DNA of 64,000 nucleotides from Micromonospora_G sp044901685. GTDB lineage: Bacteria > Actinomycetota > Actinomycetes > Mycobacteriales > Micromonosporaceae. Below the pieces are notes generated by a model. It saw nothing but the letters and a program-made list of their open reading frames with translations. It was not told the origin of the DNA and made no database searches. Shown piece by piece: positions 1 through 7,986 of this stretch (positions within the stretch are counted from its first letter, which is position 1; each line of letters begins with the position of its first letter). The stretch lies in NCBI RefSeq assembly GCF_044901685.1, contig NZ_JBJDPS010000017.1, forward strand, positions 57,651-121,650. The letters run 5' to 3'. Position numbers and translations under genes: made by a program.

Positions 1-43
1 GGTGGAGACCGGGCGTTGTTGTGTTGGCCGGAGCGGGTCTGGG

Positions 44-688
44 TCAGTCGGTGGTGGTGGCGGCGCTGACGGGGTCGTGGGCGGTGCCGTGGGCGTGGGT
101 GCGGATGGGGCGGCGGCAGTGGTAGACCAGCGCCGGTGGGACGTTCGCCCAGACCGTACGGCCGAGGGTGACCTCCTCGAACCGGGCCCGCAGCGCGGTG
201 CGCAGCCGAGCGGCCGGTGGGGTCCAGATGGCGAAGAGGTAGGCGAACGTGGTGAACGCGCCGTCGTCGGCGAGGCCGTCGGCGACCGCGTCGAGCAGGT
301 TCTGTTGCAGGCGCTCCTGGAACGCCGCCCAGGGTAGGCCGCTGACGATCACGTCGGCCTGGCGGTGGCCCCGGGCAGCCAGCAGTTCCCGCAGCTTCCG
401 GGCGTCGTCGGAGATGACGTCGACCGCCGGGTAGCGCCGGCTGAGTGCCTCCGCGAAATCGGTGTTGATCTCGATCGCCAACTGGTGGCCCCGGCCACCG
501 AGCCGGCGCTGGATCTCACCGGTGAAGGAGCCGGTGCCCGGCCCCAGTTCGACCACCACCGGGTCACCGGTACGGGGGACCGGAGCGGTGATCTTGTCCG
601 CCAGAGCCGCCGAGCTGGGGGCGATCGCGCCCACCGACATCGGCTGACGGACGAACTGGGTCAGGAACGTTAGCTTCTCGTTGGCCAC
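44..688 (-). CDS. Phospholipid N-methyltransferase-like class I SAM methyltransferase
   Basis: Predicted 214-aa class I SAM-dependent methyltransferase. The glycine-rich motif I is VVVELGPGTGSF near the N-terminus, and the motif-IV position reads VSGLPW, which resembles bacterial phosphatidylethanolamine N-methyltransferases (PmtA) and rRNA-adenine-dimethylase-like folds. Activity on phospholipid is inferred from family resemblance only. The open frame extends upstream to 1060, but that part lies antisense to the histidine kinase and is low-complexity. I place the start at the GTG at 688 because a TATTTT hexamer sits exactly 7 nt upstream; a GTG at 694 is the alternative. It is divergent from the two-component genes that start at 816. 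Confidence 0.75.
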   Translation of the reverse strand: MANEKLTFLTQFVRQPMSVGAIAPSSAALADKITAPVPRTGDPVVVELGPGTGSFTGEIQRRLGGRGHQLAIEINTDFAEALSRRYPAVDVISDDARKLRELLAARGHRQADVIVSGLPWAAFQERLQQNLLDAVADGLADDGAFTTFAYLFAIWTPPAARLRTALRARFEEVTLGRTVWANVPPALVYHCRRPIRTHAHGTAHDPVSAATTTD

Positions 689-695
689 GGCCACC

Positions 696-701
696 AAAAT
701 A
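696..701 (-). promoter_or_regulatory. -10 element of a leaderless promoter for the methyltransferase
   Basis: TATTTT on the minus strand, then 7 nt, then the GTG at 688. No Shine-Dalgarno sequence fits, so the transcript probably begins at the start codon. No clear -35 box was found. Confidence 0.5.
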
Positions 702-803
702 GGCGATCGACGTGGCGGCCCCTTCGTCCGGATGGCCCGTAGCTCGGCCACCCGGAGGAGCCGCCCCGGCCGGTGGCGGGATCGCCCGGCCGGTCGGCGT
801 TCG

Positions 804-809
804 TATGGT
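804..809 (+). promoter_or_regulatory. -10 element of a leaderless promoter for the histidine kinase
   Basis: TATGGT followed by 6 nt and the GTG at 816. It faces away from the -10 element at 696-701, so about 100 bp carry both divergent promoters. Confidence 0.5.
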
Positions 810-815
810 TGGCAG

Positions 816-2003
816 GTGCGGACGGGGCGGTGGCGGCGGGGGCCGGATCTGTTGCTCGGACTGGTCGGCGTCGCGTTGATCGCGGCGAACGGCCTGCTCG
901 GTTGGGCCGAGATCCAGGACAACCCGGTGGTCGCCACCCTGGCCACCGGCGCCGGGCTCGCGCTGTTCGCGGTACGGCGCTGGCCCTGGCCGACCCTGGT
1001 GGTCGAGGCCACCCTGCTGGTTGTCGCGGACGCCGTCGCCCCGCCCAACAGCATCATCACCCAACTCGGGCTGGCGGTCGCGCTCGCCGTGGTCGCCTAC
1101 CGGGCCGGCTGGCTCGGCACCGGGTCGGCGTTCCTGCTGGCCTTCGGCGCGACCCTGGTCGACGTGATGGATCCGGACGTGGAACCGCTGCCGGTCTCGG
1201 ACAAGGACGCGGTGGCGCGGCTGCTCGCGATCGCGGCACTGGTCGCCGCGCCGATCGTGTTCGGTCGCTACCTGCGGCGTCAGCGGGATGCCGCCCTCGT
1301 CGCCGAGGAGCGGATCTGGGAGGTGGAGAGCCGGCGGGCGGCCGAGAACCGCGCGGCCCGGCTCGCCGAGCGCACCGTCGTCGCCCGCGACCTGCACGAC
1401 ATCGTCGCCCACCATGTCAGTGCCATCGCGCTCCGGGCCGGTGCCGCCCAGTTCGCCGCCCGGCACACCGGCCGGGTGGACGACGCGGTGGCCGCCCTGG
1501 GCGAGGTACGGAGCACGGCCGGACAGGTGCTGGACGAGTTGCGGGAGCTGCTGGAGGTGCTGCGTGACCCCGAGGCGGTCGACGCGACCACGGTGCTGGT
1601 CGAGCCGGAGCAGATCTTCCGGGACGCCGTACGCCGGGTCGAGGCGGGCGGCCTCGCCGTGGTGCTCACCGGAGCCGACCTGGTGGCCGGGGCGCCGCTG
1701 GTGGTACGTACCACCGCCGCCCGGGTTGTCCAGGAGGGGCTGACCAACGCCCTGAAGCACGCCGGCTCCGGTGCCTCGGTGTCGGTGCGGCTGGCCCGGG
1801 AGGAGCGCGGGTTGCTGGTCGAGGTCGTCGACACCGGCCCGCCGCGGGCCGATCCGGAGCGGTCGCCACTGCCGCCGTCCGGGCACGGCCTGGCGGGGAT
1901 GCGGGAGCGGGTCGGGCTGCTCGGCGGTAGGTTTGCGGCCGGTCCCGCCGCCGAGGGTGGGTGGCGGCTGACCGCGCACCTACCGGTCAAGGAGTTCTCG
2001 TGA
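816..2003 (+). CDS. Two-component sensor histidine kinase (NarX/DesK-type, HisKA_3)
   Basis: Membrane sensor kinase of 395 aa. Hydrophobic segments fill roughly residues 12-115 and 134-150 (about five helices, no large extracellular loop), followed by a short coiled linker. The HisKA_3 dimerisation helix has the phosphoacceptor His194 in RDLHDIVAHH. The HATPase_c domain has an N box (EGLTNALKHAG) and a G box (GHGLAGMRERVGLLGG). The GTG start at 816 is chosen over upstream in-frame codons because of the leaderless -10 at 804. Its stop overlaps the response regulator start in GTGA, so the two are translationally coupled. The signal sensed is not evident. Confidence 0.9.
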   Translation: MRTGRWRRGPDLLLGLVGVALIAANGLLGWAEIQDNPVVATLATGAGLALFAVRRWPWPTLVVEATLLVVADAVAPPNSIITQLGLAVALAVVAYRAGWLGTGSAFLLAFGATLVDVMDPDVEPLPVSDKDAVARLLAIAALVAAPIVFGRYLRRQRDAALVAEERIWEVESRRAAENRAARLAERTVVARDLHDIVAHHVSAIALRAGAAQFAARHTGRVDDAVAALGEVRSTAGQVLDELRELLEVLRDPEAVDATTVLVEPEQIFRDAVRRVEAGGLAVVLTGADLVAGAPLVVRTTAARVVQEGLTNALKHAGSGASVSVRLAREERGLLVEVVDTGPPRADPERSPLPPSGHGLAGMRERVGLLGGRFAAGPAAEGGWRLTAHLPVKEFS

Positions 2004-2725
2004 TCCGCGTCCTCGTCGTGGACGACCAGGCGCTGGTCCGCGCCGGTGTCTGCCTGCTGCTGCGAGCGGCCGGTGGGTTCGAGGTCGTCGGTGAGGCCGG
2101 TGACGGGCGTGAGGCCGTACGCCTGGCCGAGCGGTTCCGTCCCGACGTCGTCCTGATGGACCTGCGAATGCCGGGAATGGACGGCATCGAGGCGACCCGG
2201 CGGATCGTCGAGCACCACCCCGCCAGCCGGGTGTTGGTGTTGACCACGTTCGCCGACGACGCCGACATCTACGGGGCGCTCGGCGCGGGTGCGATCGGCT
2301 ACCTGGTGAAGGACGGTGCCCCGGAGGATCTGGTCGACGCGGTGCTCCGGGCGGCCCGGGGCGAGGCGCTGCTGGCTCCGCCCGTACTGGCCCGGATCGT
2401 CGGTCGGGCGCTGCGCGCGCACCAGCGGGACGTACGGCGGCCGGCGGAGGAGCCGAAGCCACGGCACCGCCTGCTCACCGCCCGGGAACGGGAGGTGCTC
2501 GCCCTGGTCGGAGCGGGGTTGTCCAACGCGGAGATCGCCGGGCGCCTGCACCTGGGCATCACCACCGTCAAGACCCACGTCTCGGCCGCGATGGAGAAAC
2601 TCCAGCTCCGCAACCGGGTGCAGGCAGCCGTGGTGGCCCACCGGCTGGGCCTGGTGGACGACAACTTCCATCCGGTCGTCCAGCAGCCGGACGGGCACCC
2701 CGAGCCGGACCCGTACGGCCCCTAG
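2000..2725 (+). CDS. NarL/FixJ-family response regulator
   Basis: DNA-binding response regulator of 241 aa, partner of the overlapping kinase. The receiver domain (about 1-120) has the acidic pair D8-D9, phosphoacceptor D54 in VLMDLRMPG, and the conserved Lys in GYLVKDGAPEDLV. A 40-aa linker leads to a LuxR-type HTH (LTAREREVLALVGAGLSNAEIA, written here across two helices) that ends near residue 230. The GTG start at 2000 overlaps the kinase stop by 4 nt. Target genes are unknown; the downstream DedA gene is 81 nt away and could be co-transcribed. Confidence 0.92.
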   Translation: MIRVLVVDDQALVRAGVCLLLRAAGGFEVVGEAGDGREAVRLAERFRPDVVLMDLRMPGMDGIEATRRIVEHHPASRVLVLTTFADDADIYGALGAGAIGYLVKDGAPEDLVDAVLRAARGEALLAPPVLARIVGRALRAHQRDVRRPAEEPKPRHRLLTAREREVLALVGAGLSNAEIAGRLHLGITTVKTHVSAAMEKLQLRNRVQAAVVAHRLGLVDDNFHPVVQQPDGHPEPDPYGP

Positions 2726-2806
2726 GGTCTTTGCCGGCCACCCGGAGGAGGCGCGGCGGCTGGCCGGACGACGCCGGACCGGGGCGCCGACGGCGACGGT
2801 GGTGCG

Positions 2807-3589
2807 ATGGAGATCTTCGCCGTCTTTGTCGACTGGCTCACCGGCCTGCCGACCGGTTGGCTCTATTTCACCGTGTTCCTGGTGCTCTCCGCCGAGGTCG
2901 CCATCCTGCCCGGAATGGTGCTCCCGGCCGCCACCACCATGCTCACGGTCGGGTTCCTGGCCCGTACCGGCGCCCTGGAGGTCGTCACCGCGCTGGCGGT
3001 GACGAGTGTGGCCGCCATGGTCGGCGACCAGGTCGCCTTCCTGGAGGGACGACTGGTCGGCCCGCGCCTACGGCACAGCCGGTTCGGCCGGCGGATCGCC
3101 GACCACCGGTGGGAGCGGGCGGAGCGGCTGTTCACCAGCAGGGGTGGGCCGGCGGTCCTGCTCGGCCGCTGGACACCGTACGTCCGGACCCTGGTGCCCC
3201 GGGTGGCGGCCGTGGCTGGCCTGCCCTACCGGCGGTTCGTGCTCTTCGACGCCGCCGCGGTGCTGGTCTGGGTGCCCGGCATCTTCCTGATGGGTTACCT
3301 CGCCGGGGCGTCGTACCTGAAGATGGGCGGGATGGTCACGACGGTGGCGGTGGTCGCGGTCGCGGCGGCGGCCGGGGTCGGGGCGGCGGCGTGGCTGCGC
3401 CGACGCCGGCCCGGCGTCGGCGGTCGCCGCGCCGGCAAGGCCACCCGAACCGACCGGGACCCCGCCACAGGTTGCCGAGCAGCGGTACGCGACGGCCGCT
3501 CGCCGCTGCGCCGGCTCGACCGCGACCCGCGTCGGACCCACCCGGTCAGTCGGATCGTCCGCCCGCTCCGGGACCGGGCCCACCGATGA
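2807..3589 (+). CDS. DedA-family integral membrane protein
   Basis: DedA/SNARE-associated family protein of 260 aa; members are thought to be lipid scramblases or flippases that affect envelope integrity. The core (about 1-200) has alternating hydrophobic helices and the family signature RWTPYVRTLVPRVAAVAG, with the conserved basic and proline residues. The C-terminal 60 residues are an Arg-rich, low-complexity cytoplasmic tail that is longer than usual for the family. It follows the two-component genes on the same strand. The substrate is unknown. Confidence 0.85.
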   Translation: MEIFAVFVDWLTGLPTGWLYFTVFLVLSAEVAILPGMVLPAATTMLTVGFLARTGALEVVTALAVTSVAAMVGDQVAFLEGRLVGPRLRHSRFGRRIADHRWERAERLFTSRGGPAVLLGRWTPYVRTLVPRVAAVAGLPYRRFVLFDAAAVLVWVPGIFLMGYLAGASYLKMGGMVTTVAVVAVAAAAGVGAAAWLRRRRPGVGGRRAGKATRTDRDPATGCRAAVRDGRSPLRRLDRDPRRTHPVSRIVRPLRDRAHR

Positions 3590-3740
3590 CCAGTCACCGC
3601 CCACCGGGATCGGGACACCCGCCCCACGGTCACCAGTCCACCGCCCAGCCGTGACCAGGTGGATCACCAGCGCATCGGCAACCAGGACTCCACCCGGCAC
3701 CGATGATCATCAGGCTCAGCTAGCTTCACCTCGACGCAAC

Positions 3741-4331
3741 TCAAGCCTCCCTCCGATTCACCCGCTTGCCGCCGGGCACCCATAGCACATCGCCCTCCGG
3801 ATTGGCCGTTCTTGCCAGGATGAACAGCAGATCGGATAACCGGTTGAGATACTTTGCCGGAAGAGTGCTGGTTCGGTCCTGATCGTGATTCACCAGTGCC
3901 CAGGCGGCACGTTCGGCTCGTCGAGCCACGGTGCGCGCGACGTGCAGCAGAGCCGCTCCCGGGGTGCCGCCAGGCAGGATGAAGGAGTCGAGCTTGGCCA
4001 GTTCCGCGTTGTACTCGTCGCACCAGCCTTCCAGTCGGGTCACGTACTCCTCGGTGACCCGCAACGGCGGATACGCCGGTTCCGGCTCGATCGGGGTGGC
4101 CAGGTCGGCGCCGACGTCGAACAGGTCGTTCTGGACCCAGGCCAGCACCCTGCGCAGGTCGTCGCCGAGTTGGCCGAGCGCGATCGCCACCCCGATCGCG
4201 GCGTTGCACTCGTCCACGTCCGCGTACGCCACGATTCGTGGATCCGTCTTCTCGACCTGCTCGTTGTTGCTCAGCCTGGTCTGGCCGGCGTCGCCGGTCC
4301 TGGTGTAGATGCGGGTGAGGTGAACGGCCAT
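3741..4331 (-). CDS. pduO: PduO-type ATP:cob(I)alamin adenosyltransferase
   Basis: Cytoplasmic enzyme of 196 aa that transfers the adenosyl group of ATP to cob(I)alamin, making adenosylcobalamin. The N-terminal ATP-binding motif TRTGDAGQT and the C-terminal helix RTVARRAERAAWALV, followed by LNRLSDLLFILAR, are family signatures; length is typical. The ATG at 4331 overlaps an ATG on the other strand (4330). The neighbour murA is also its neighbour in Mycobacterium, as I remember it. A cobalamin-dependent mutase at 62229 in this window would need its product. Confidence 0.93.
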   Translation of the reverse strand: MAVHLTRIYTRTGDAGQTRLSNNEQVEKTDPRIVAYADVDECNAAIGVAIALGQLGDDLRRVLAWVQNDLFDVGADLATPIEPEPAYPPLRVTEEYVTRLEGWCDEYNAELAKLDSFILPGGTPGAALLHVARTVARRAERAAWALVNHDQDRTSTLPAKYLNRLSDLLFILARTANPEGDVLWVPGGKRVNRREA

Positions 4332-4484
4332 GACGGACAGCGTACGGAGGTCCGACGGTGAGCCGCCCACCCAGACCGCGACGGGTGGCGAGGTCGACCC
4401 CGCCGCCGCGCTGACCGCCGGGCGGCCGACCGCCGATGCGGCCGGTGTGACGGCTGACATGACGGCGGGTGTGACCGCCGACCC

Positions 4485-4490
4485 TACGAT
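4485..4490 (+). promoter_or_regulatory. -10 element of a leaderless promoter for murA
   Basis: TACGAT followed by 7 nt and the GTG at 4498, which is also where family similarity begins. No Shine-Dalgarno sequence precedes the alternative ATG at 4489. Confidence 0.45.
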
Positions 4491-4497
4491 GGCCGAC

Positions 4498-5952
4498 GTG
4501 GACGTGATCAGGGTCAGCGGCGGCGCCCGGCTCGCCGGAGAGGTACATGTCGTCGGTGCCAAGAACTCGGCGCTCAAGCTGATGGCGGTGGCGCTGCTGG
4601 CACCCGGACGCACCGTGATCACGAACGTGCCCCGGATCACCGATATCGCGATCATGGGAGAGGTGCTCCGCCGGCTCGGCTGCCAGGTCTCGTTCGGCGA
4701 GGACAACGGCACCTCGACCGGCACCATCGAGGGCATACCGGTGGTTGGCGTGGGGGACGGCGTACCGGCGGAGGTGCCGCCGGTCGACGGCGCCGGACCG
4801 GTCCGCGACGTCGCCTCGACGCCCACCGGCGAGGCGCAGGCGGCGGTCGACCTCGACACGGCACCCGGCCGGGCCCGTACGGTCACCATCGACGTGCCGG
4901 ACGAACCGGGCACCGACGCCGACTATGACCTGGTCCGGCGGTTGCGCGCGTCGATCTGCGTGCTCGGACCGCTGCTCGCCCGGCGCGGATACGTCCGGGT
5001 GGCCCACCCGGGCGGCGACGCGATCGGGTCCCGGGGTCTGGACATGCACGTGTCGGGTCTGGCCCGGATGGGCGCGGAGATCGCCGGCTCGCACGGCTTC
5101 GTGATCGCGTCGGCCCCGGACGGGCTGCACGGCGCCACCATCTGGCTCGACTTCCCCAGCGTCGGCGCGACCGAGAACCTGGTCATGGCGGCGGTGCTGG
5201 CAAAGGGGACCACCGAGATCGACAACGCGGCCCGGGAGCCGGAGATCGTCGACATCTGCGCCATGCTCTCCGCGATGGGGGCCCAGATCGAGGGGGCCGG
5301 CACCTCCACCATCCGGATCGAGGGCGTGAGCGAGCTGCGACCGGTGCGCCACCGTACGGTCGGGGACCGGATCGTCGCCGGCACCTGGGCCTTCGCGGCG
5401 GCGATGACCCAGGGGGACGTGACCGTGACCGGGGCGAGCCCGAGCTTCCTGGAGATCGCGCTGGACAAGGTGATCTCCGCTGGCGGGCTGGTCGAGACCC
5501 GTACCGACGCCTTCCGGGTACGGATGGACCGGCGCCCGACCGCCGTGGACGTGGTCACCCTGCCGTTCCCCGGCTTCGCCACCGACCTGCTGCCGATGGC
5601 GATCGGGATGGCCTCGGTCAGCGAGGGAGCCTCGCTGATCACCGAGAACATCTTCGACGGCCGCTTCATGTTCGTGAACGAGATGGCCCGGCTCGGCGCG
5701 GACATCAAGACCGACGGGCACCACGCGGTCGTACGCGGTCGCGAGCGTCTCTCCAGCGCCCCGGTCCGCGCCACCGACATCCGGGCCGGTGCCGGTCTGG
5801 TGATCGCCGGACTCTGTGCCGACGGGGTGACCGAGATATCCCACGTGCACCACGTGGACCGGGGCTACCCGGACTTCGTCGCCGACCTGCGCGCCCTCGG
5901 CGTCGAGGTGGAACGGACCACCGCCCCCGCCGAACAGAACTTCACCCTCTGA
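4498..5952 (+). CDS. murA: UDP-N-acetylglucosamine 1-carboxyvinyltransferase MurA with Asp at the catalytic Cys position
   Basis: First committed enzyme of peptidoglycan synthesis (enolpyruvyl transfer from PEP to UDP-GlcNAc), cytoplasmic. Conserved motifs: GAKNSALKLM (catalytic Lys/Asn), RASICVLGPL, and the C-terminal DIRAGAGLVIAGL and HVDRGYPDF. The loop residue that is Cys in fosfomycin-sensitive MurA is D174 here (PGGDAIGSRGLDMH), as in mycobacterial MurA, so intrinsic fosfomycin resistance is expected. Residues about 68-126 are a Gly/Pro/Val/Asp-rich insertion relative to my memory of mycobacterial MurA. The frame is open back to 4330; I chose GTG 4498 because similarity starts there and a leaderless -10 precedes it. 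ATG 4489 is an alternative. Confidence 0.93.
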   Translation: MDVIRVSGGARLAGEVHVVGAKNSALKLMAVALLAPGRTVITNVPRITDIAIMGEVLRRLGCQVSFGEDNGTSTGTIEGIPVVGVGDGVPAEVPPVDGAGPVRDVASTPTGEAQAAVDLDTAPGRARTVTIDVPDEPGTDADYDLVRRLRASICVLGPLLARRGYVRVAHPGGDAIGSRGLDMHVSGLARMGAEIAGSHGFVIASAPDGLHGATIWLDFPSVGATENLVMAAVLAKGTTEIDNAAREPEIVDICAMLSAMGAQIEGAGTSTIRIEGVSELRPVRHRTVGDRIVAGTWAFAAAMTQGDVTVTGASPSFLEIALDKVISAGGLVETRTDAFRVRMDRRPTAVDVVTLPFPGFATDLLPMAIGMASVSEGASLITENIFDGRFMFVNEMARLGADIKTDGHHAVVRGRERLSSAPVRATDIRAGAGLVIAGLCADGVTEISHVHHVDRGYPDFVADLRALGVEVERTTAPAEQNFTL

Positions 5953-5958
5953 CCCCCG

Positions 5959-6130
5959 AGCCCTCCTGCCTCCCACCCCTCCTGCCCTTTGCCCCCTCCC
6001 ACCCCTCACGCCGTTCTTTCCCCCTCCCGCCTCTCCTACCGTTTGTCGCCCTCCCGCCTCTCCTGCCGCTCGATCCCCCCTCCCGCCTCCCCTGTCGTCC
6101 CGTCCCCCTTCCCTGCCGTTCGCCTCTCCT
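5959..6130. repeat. Polypyrimidine tract with degenerate CCTCCCGCCTCTCCTGCCG units
   Basis: About 170 bp downstream of murA are almost entirely C and T on the plus strand, with loosely repeated units of roughly 28 bp (for example near 6025, 6050 and 6080). The complementary strand has many GGG and GGGG runs. No gene is credible here. Such tracts can form triplex or G-quadruplex DNA; a role in ending murA transcription is possible but unproven. Confidence 0.6.
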
Positions 6131-6153
6131 GAGGTGTCGTTCAGGTAGACGGA

Positions 6154-6159
6154 TAGAGT
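6154..6159 (+). promoter_or_regulatory. Possible -10 element upstream of 3-hydroxybutyryl-CoA dehydrogenase
   Basis: TAGAGT about 39 nt upstream of the ATG at 6198. That start has its own Shine-Dalgarno sequence (GGGGAGGAG), so a short 5' leader is expected. No convincing -35 box. Confidence 0.3.
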
Positions 6160-6197
6160 GCGATGGACAGCAGGCGTACCAGGGGAGGAGCAGGCGG

Positions 6198-7046
6198 ATG
6201 GCGGGTCGACTCGCGATCATCGGGGCTGGCTTGATGGGCTCGGGCATCGCCCAGGTGGCGGCGCGGGCAGGGTGGCAGGTGACGCTGCGCGACCTGGACG
6301 ACGCGGCGACCCGGCGCGGCCTCGACGGTATCCGTGCCTCGCTGGAGAAGTTTGCCAGCAAGGGCAAGATCGAAGCTGGTGAGGTTGAGGCGACGCTGTC
6401 CCGGATCACCCCGACCACCGACCTGGAGGCTGCGGTTGACGCCGACCTGGTGGTCGAGGCGGTGTTCGAGCGGCTGGAGCTCAAGCAGGAGGTGTTCCGC
6501 GAGCTGGACCGGATCTGCCGTCCCGAGGCGGTGCTCGCCACCAACACCTCGGCCATCCCGGTCACCCAGATCGCGGCGGTCACCGAACGGCCGGAATCGG
6601 TCGTCGGCACCCACTTTTTCTCACCGGTGCCGATGATGCAGCTCTGCGAACTGGTGCGCGGCTTCAAGACCAGCGACGAGACGCTGGCCACCGCCCGTGC
6701 CTTCGCCGAGGGGATCGGCAAGACCTGTGTCGTGGTCAACCGGGACATCGCCGGCTTTGTCACCACTCGGCTGATCACCGCCCTGGTGATGGAGGCGATC
6801 AAACTGGTCGAGTCCGGCGTGGTCTCGGCCGAGGACCTCGACACCGCCTGCAAGCTCGGCTTCGGGCACGCCATGGGTCCGCTCGCCACCATCGACCTGA
6901 CCGGGGCGGACGTGCTGCTGCACGCCACCCGGAACATCTACTCCGACACCGGCGACGCGAAGTTCTTCCCGCCCGAGCTGCTCCAGCGCATGGTCAACGC
7001 GGGGGACCTGGGTCGCAAGACCGGACAGGGCTTCTACTCGTACTGA
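6198..7046 (+). CDS. 3-hydroxybutyryl-CoA dehydrogenase
   Basis: NAD(P)-dependent oxidation or reduction of 3-hydroxyacyl-CoA, 282 aa, cytoplasmic. The N-terminal Rossmann motif is IIGAGLMGSGIAQVAARAG. Active-site Ser and His lie in NTSAIPVTQI and GTHFFSPVPMMQLCELV. The helical C-terminal domain ends with the usual LGRKTGQGFYSY. The position that is a conserved Asn in typical enzymes (GFVVNRLL) is Thr here (GFVTTRLI). Start chosen by the GGAGGAG ribosome site. It probably works in butyryl/acetoacetyl-CoA metabolism; a thiolase lies at 59049. Confidence 0.9.
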   Translation: MAGRLAIIGAGLMGSGIAQVAARAGWQVTLRDLDDAATRRGLDGIRASLEKFASKGKIEAGEVEATLSRITPTTDLEAAVDADLVVEAVFERLELKQEVFRELDRICRPEAVLATNTSAIPVTQIAAVTERPESVVGTHFFSPVPMMQLCELVRGFKTSDETLATARAFAEGIGKTCVVVNRDIAGFVTTRLITALVMEAIKLVESGVVSAEDLDTACKLGFGHAMGPLATIDLTGADVLLHATRNIYSDTGDAKFFPPELLQRMVNAGDLGRKTGQGFYSY

Positions 7047-7059
7047 GCTTGCGGTCCGG

Positions 7060-7129
7060 GTTGTGGCCCACCGTGCCCGGCGCAGAGATCAAGCTTGACC
7101 GCTCGGAGCCGGGCACGGTGGGCCACAAC
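7060..7129. repeat. Hairpin element copy 1 (22-bp perfect arms, 26-nt conserved core)
   Basis: Left arm 7060-7081 and right arm 7108-7129 are perfect reverse complements (GTTGTGGCCCACCGTGCCCGGC and partner, 22 nt each; written as two halves GTTGTGGCCCA and CCGTGCCCGGC). The 26-nt centre contains the palindrome TCAAGCTTGA. A second copy is at 14041-14106. This copy lies between convergent genes and could act as a bidirectional terminator. Confidence 0.9.
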
Positions 7130-7146
7130 CAACCCAACCTACGTTC

Positions 7147-7986
7147 TCAACCGTCGCGACGGGTCGTCCAGCGGAAGGTGCGGAGGCAGAGGACGAGGCC
7201 GACAACGCACCACACGGCGAGCACCAGGGCGACCTTGCCCAACTCGTACGAGCCGGCGGGTTCCTGGGCACCGAACGAGGCGGGCAGGAAGACCGAACGC
7301 AGGCCCTGGCACATCCACTTCAGCGGAAAGATCGCCGCCACCTGCTGCATCCACGTCGGCAGGTCGGTGAAGACGAAGAAGACGCCGGAGATGAACTGGA
7401 GGATCAGGGCGACCGGCGTGACCGTACTGGGTGCGCTGCGGCCGCTGCGGGCCAGTGACGAGAAGGCGATGCCGCAGAGGGTGCAGGCGGTGATGCCGAG
7501 GACGGAGACCCAGGCGAAGGTGAGCCACTTCGTGCCGGTGTCGGGCAGGTCGAGGTCGAACAGGAGGACCGCGACGGCGAGCAGGAGGACCGTCTCGGCG
7601 ACGCCGATCACGGTCACCATAATGATCTTGCCGACGAAGTAGACCCACTTCGGCATCGGAGTGCCGCGCAGGCGTTTGAGCACACCCCGGTCGCGTTCGA
7701 TCGGGATCTGGATGGCCAGGCTCTGGAACCCGACGGTCATCAGCCCGGTCGCGATCATGCCGGTGACAAAATACTGGGTGAACCGGACCCCGCCCCCGAT
7801 CTCGCCCTCGAAGATCGAGGCGAAGATCAGGATCAGTACCACCGGGAAGAGCATGGTGAAGACCACGGACTCACGGCTGCGCAGGAACTGGCGCAGCTCC
7901 AGCCGTCCCTGGCGCAGGCCGAGCGCCGCCGGGCCGGTCCGGCGGGGCGTGGTCGCCACGTCGGCGGTCCGCGTGGTGGTGGTCAT
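7147..7986 (-). CDS. ABC-2 type transporter permease
   Basis: Membrane subunit of an ABC exporter, 279 aa. After a short polar N-terminus there are six predicted transmembrane segments, with the ABC-2 signature region (a conserved charged loop ERDRGVLKRLRGTPMPKW between segments 2 and 3, and FFVFTDLPTWMQQVAAIFPLKW near the end). Its start overlaps the ATPase stop by 4 nt, so the two form one complex and one operon. The closest named families are DrrB/NodJ-type drug or polysaccharide exporters. The substrate cannot be told from sequence. Confidence 0.88.
   Translation of the reverse strand: MTTTTRTADVATTPRRTGPAALGLRQGRLELRQFLRSRESVVFTMLFPVVLILIFASIFEGEIGGGVRFTQYFVTGMIATGLMTVGFQSLAIQIPIERDRGVLKRLRGTPMPKWVYFVGKIIMVTVIGVAETVLLLAVAVLLFDLDLPDTGTKWLTFAWVSVLGITACTLCGIAFSSLARSGRSAPSTVTPVALILQFISGVFFVFTDLPTWMQQVAAIFPLKWMCQGLRSVFLPASFGAQEPAGSYELGKVALVLAVWCVVGLVLCLRTFRWTTRRDG

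Noticed and set aside
564..1979. Long antisense open frames over the two-component genes
   Set aside because: Arg/Pro/Gly-rich translations typical of wrong-frame reading in high-GC DNA; the sense frames match known families.
3590..3740. Small gene between the DedA and adenosyltransferase genes
   Set aside because: Only short, compositionally biased frames; no ribosome site or similarity.
3664..6009. 781-aa minus-strand frame across murA and the adenosyltransferase
   Set aside because: It is antisense to two clear enzymes and has no recognisable domain.
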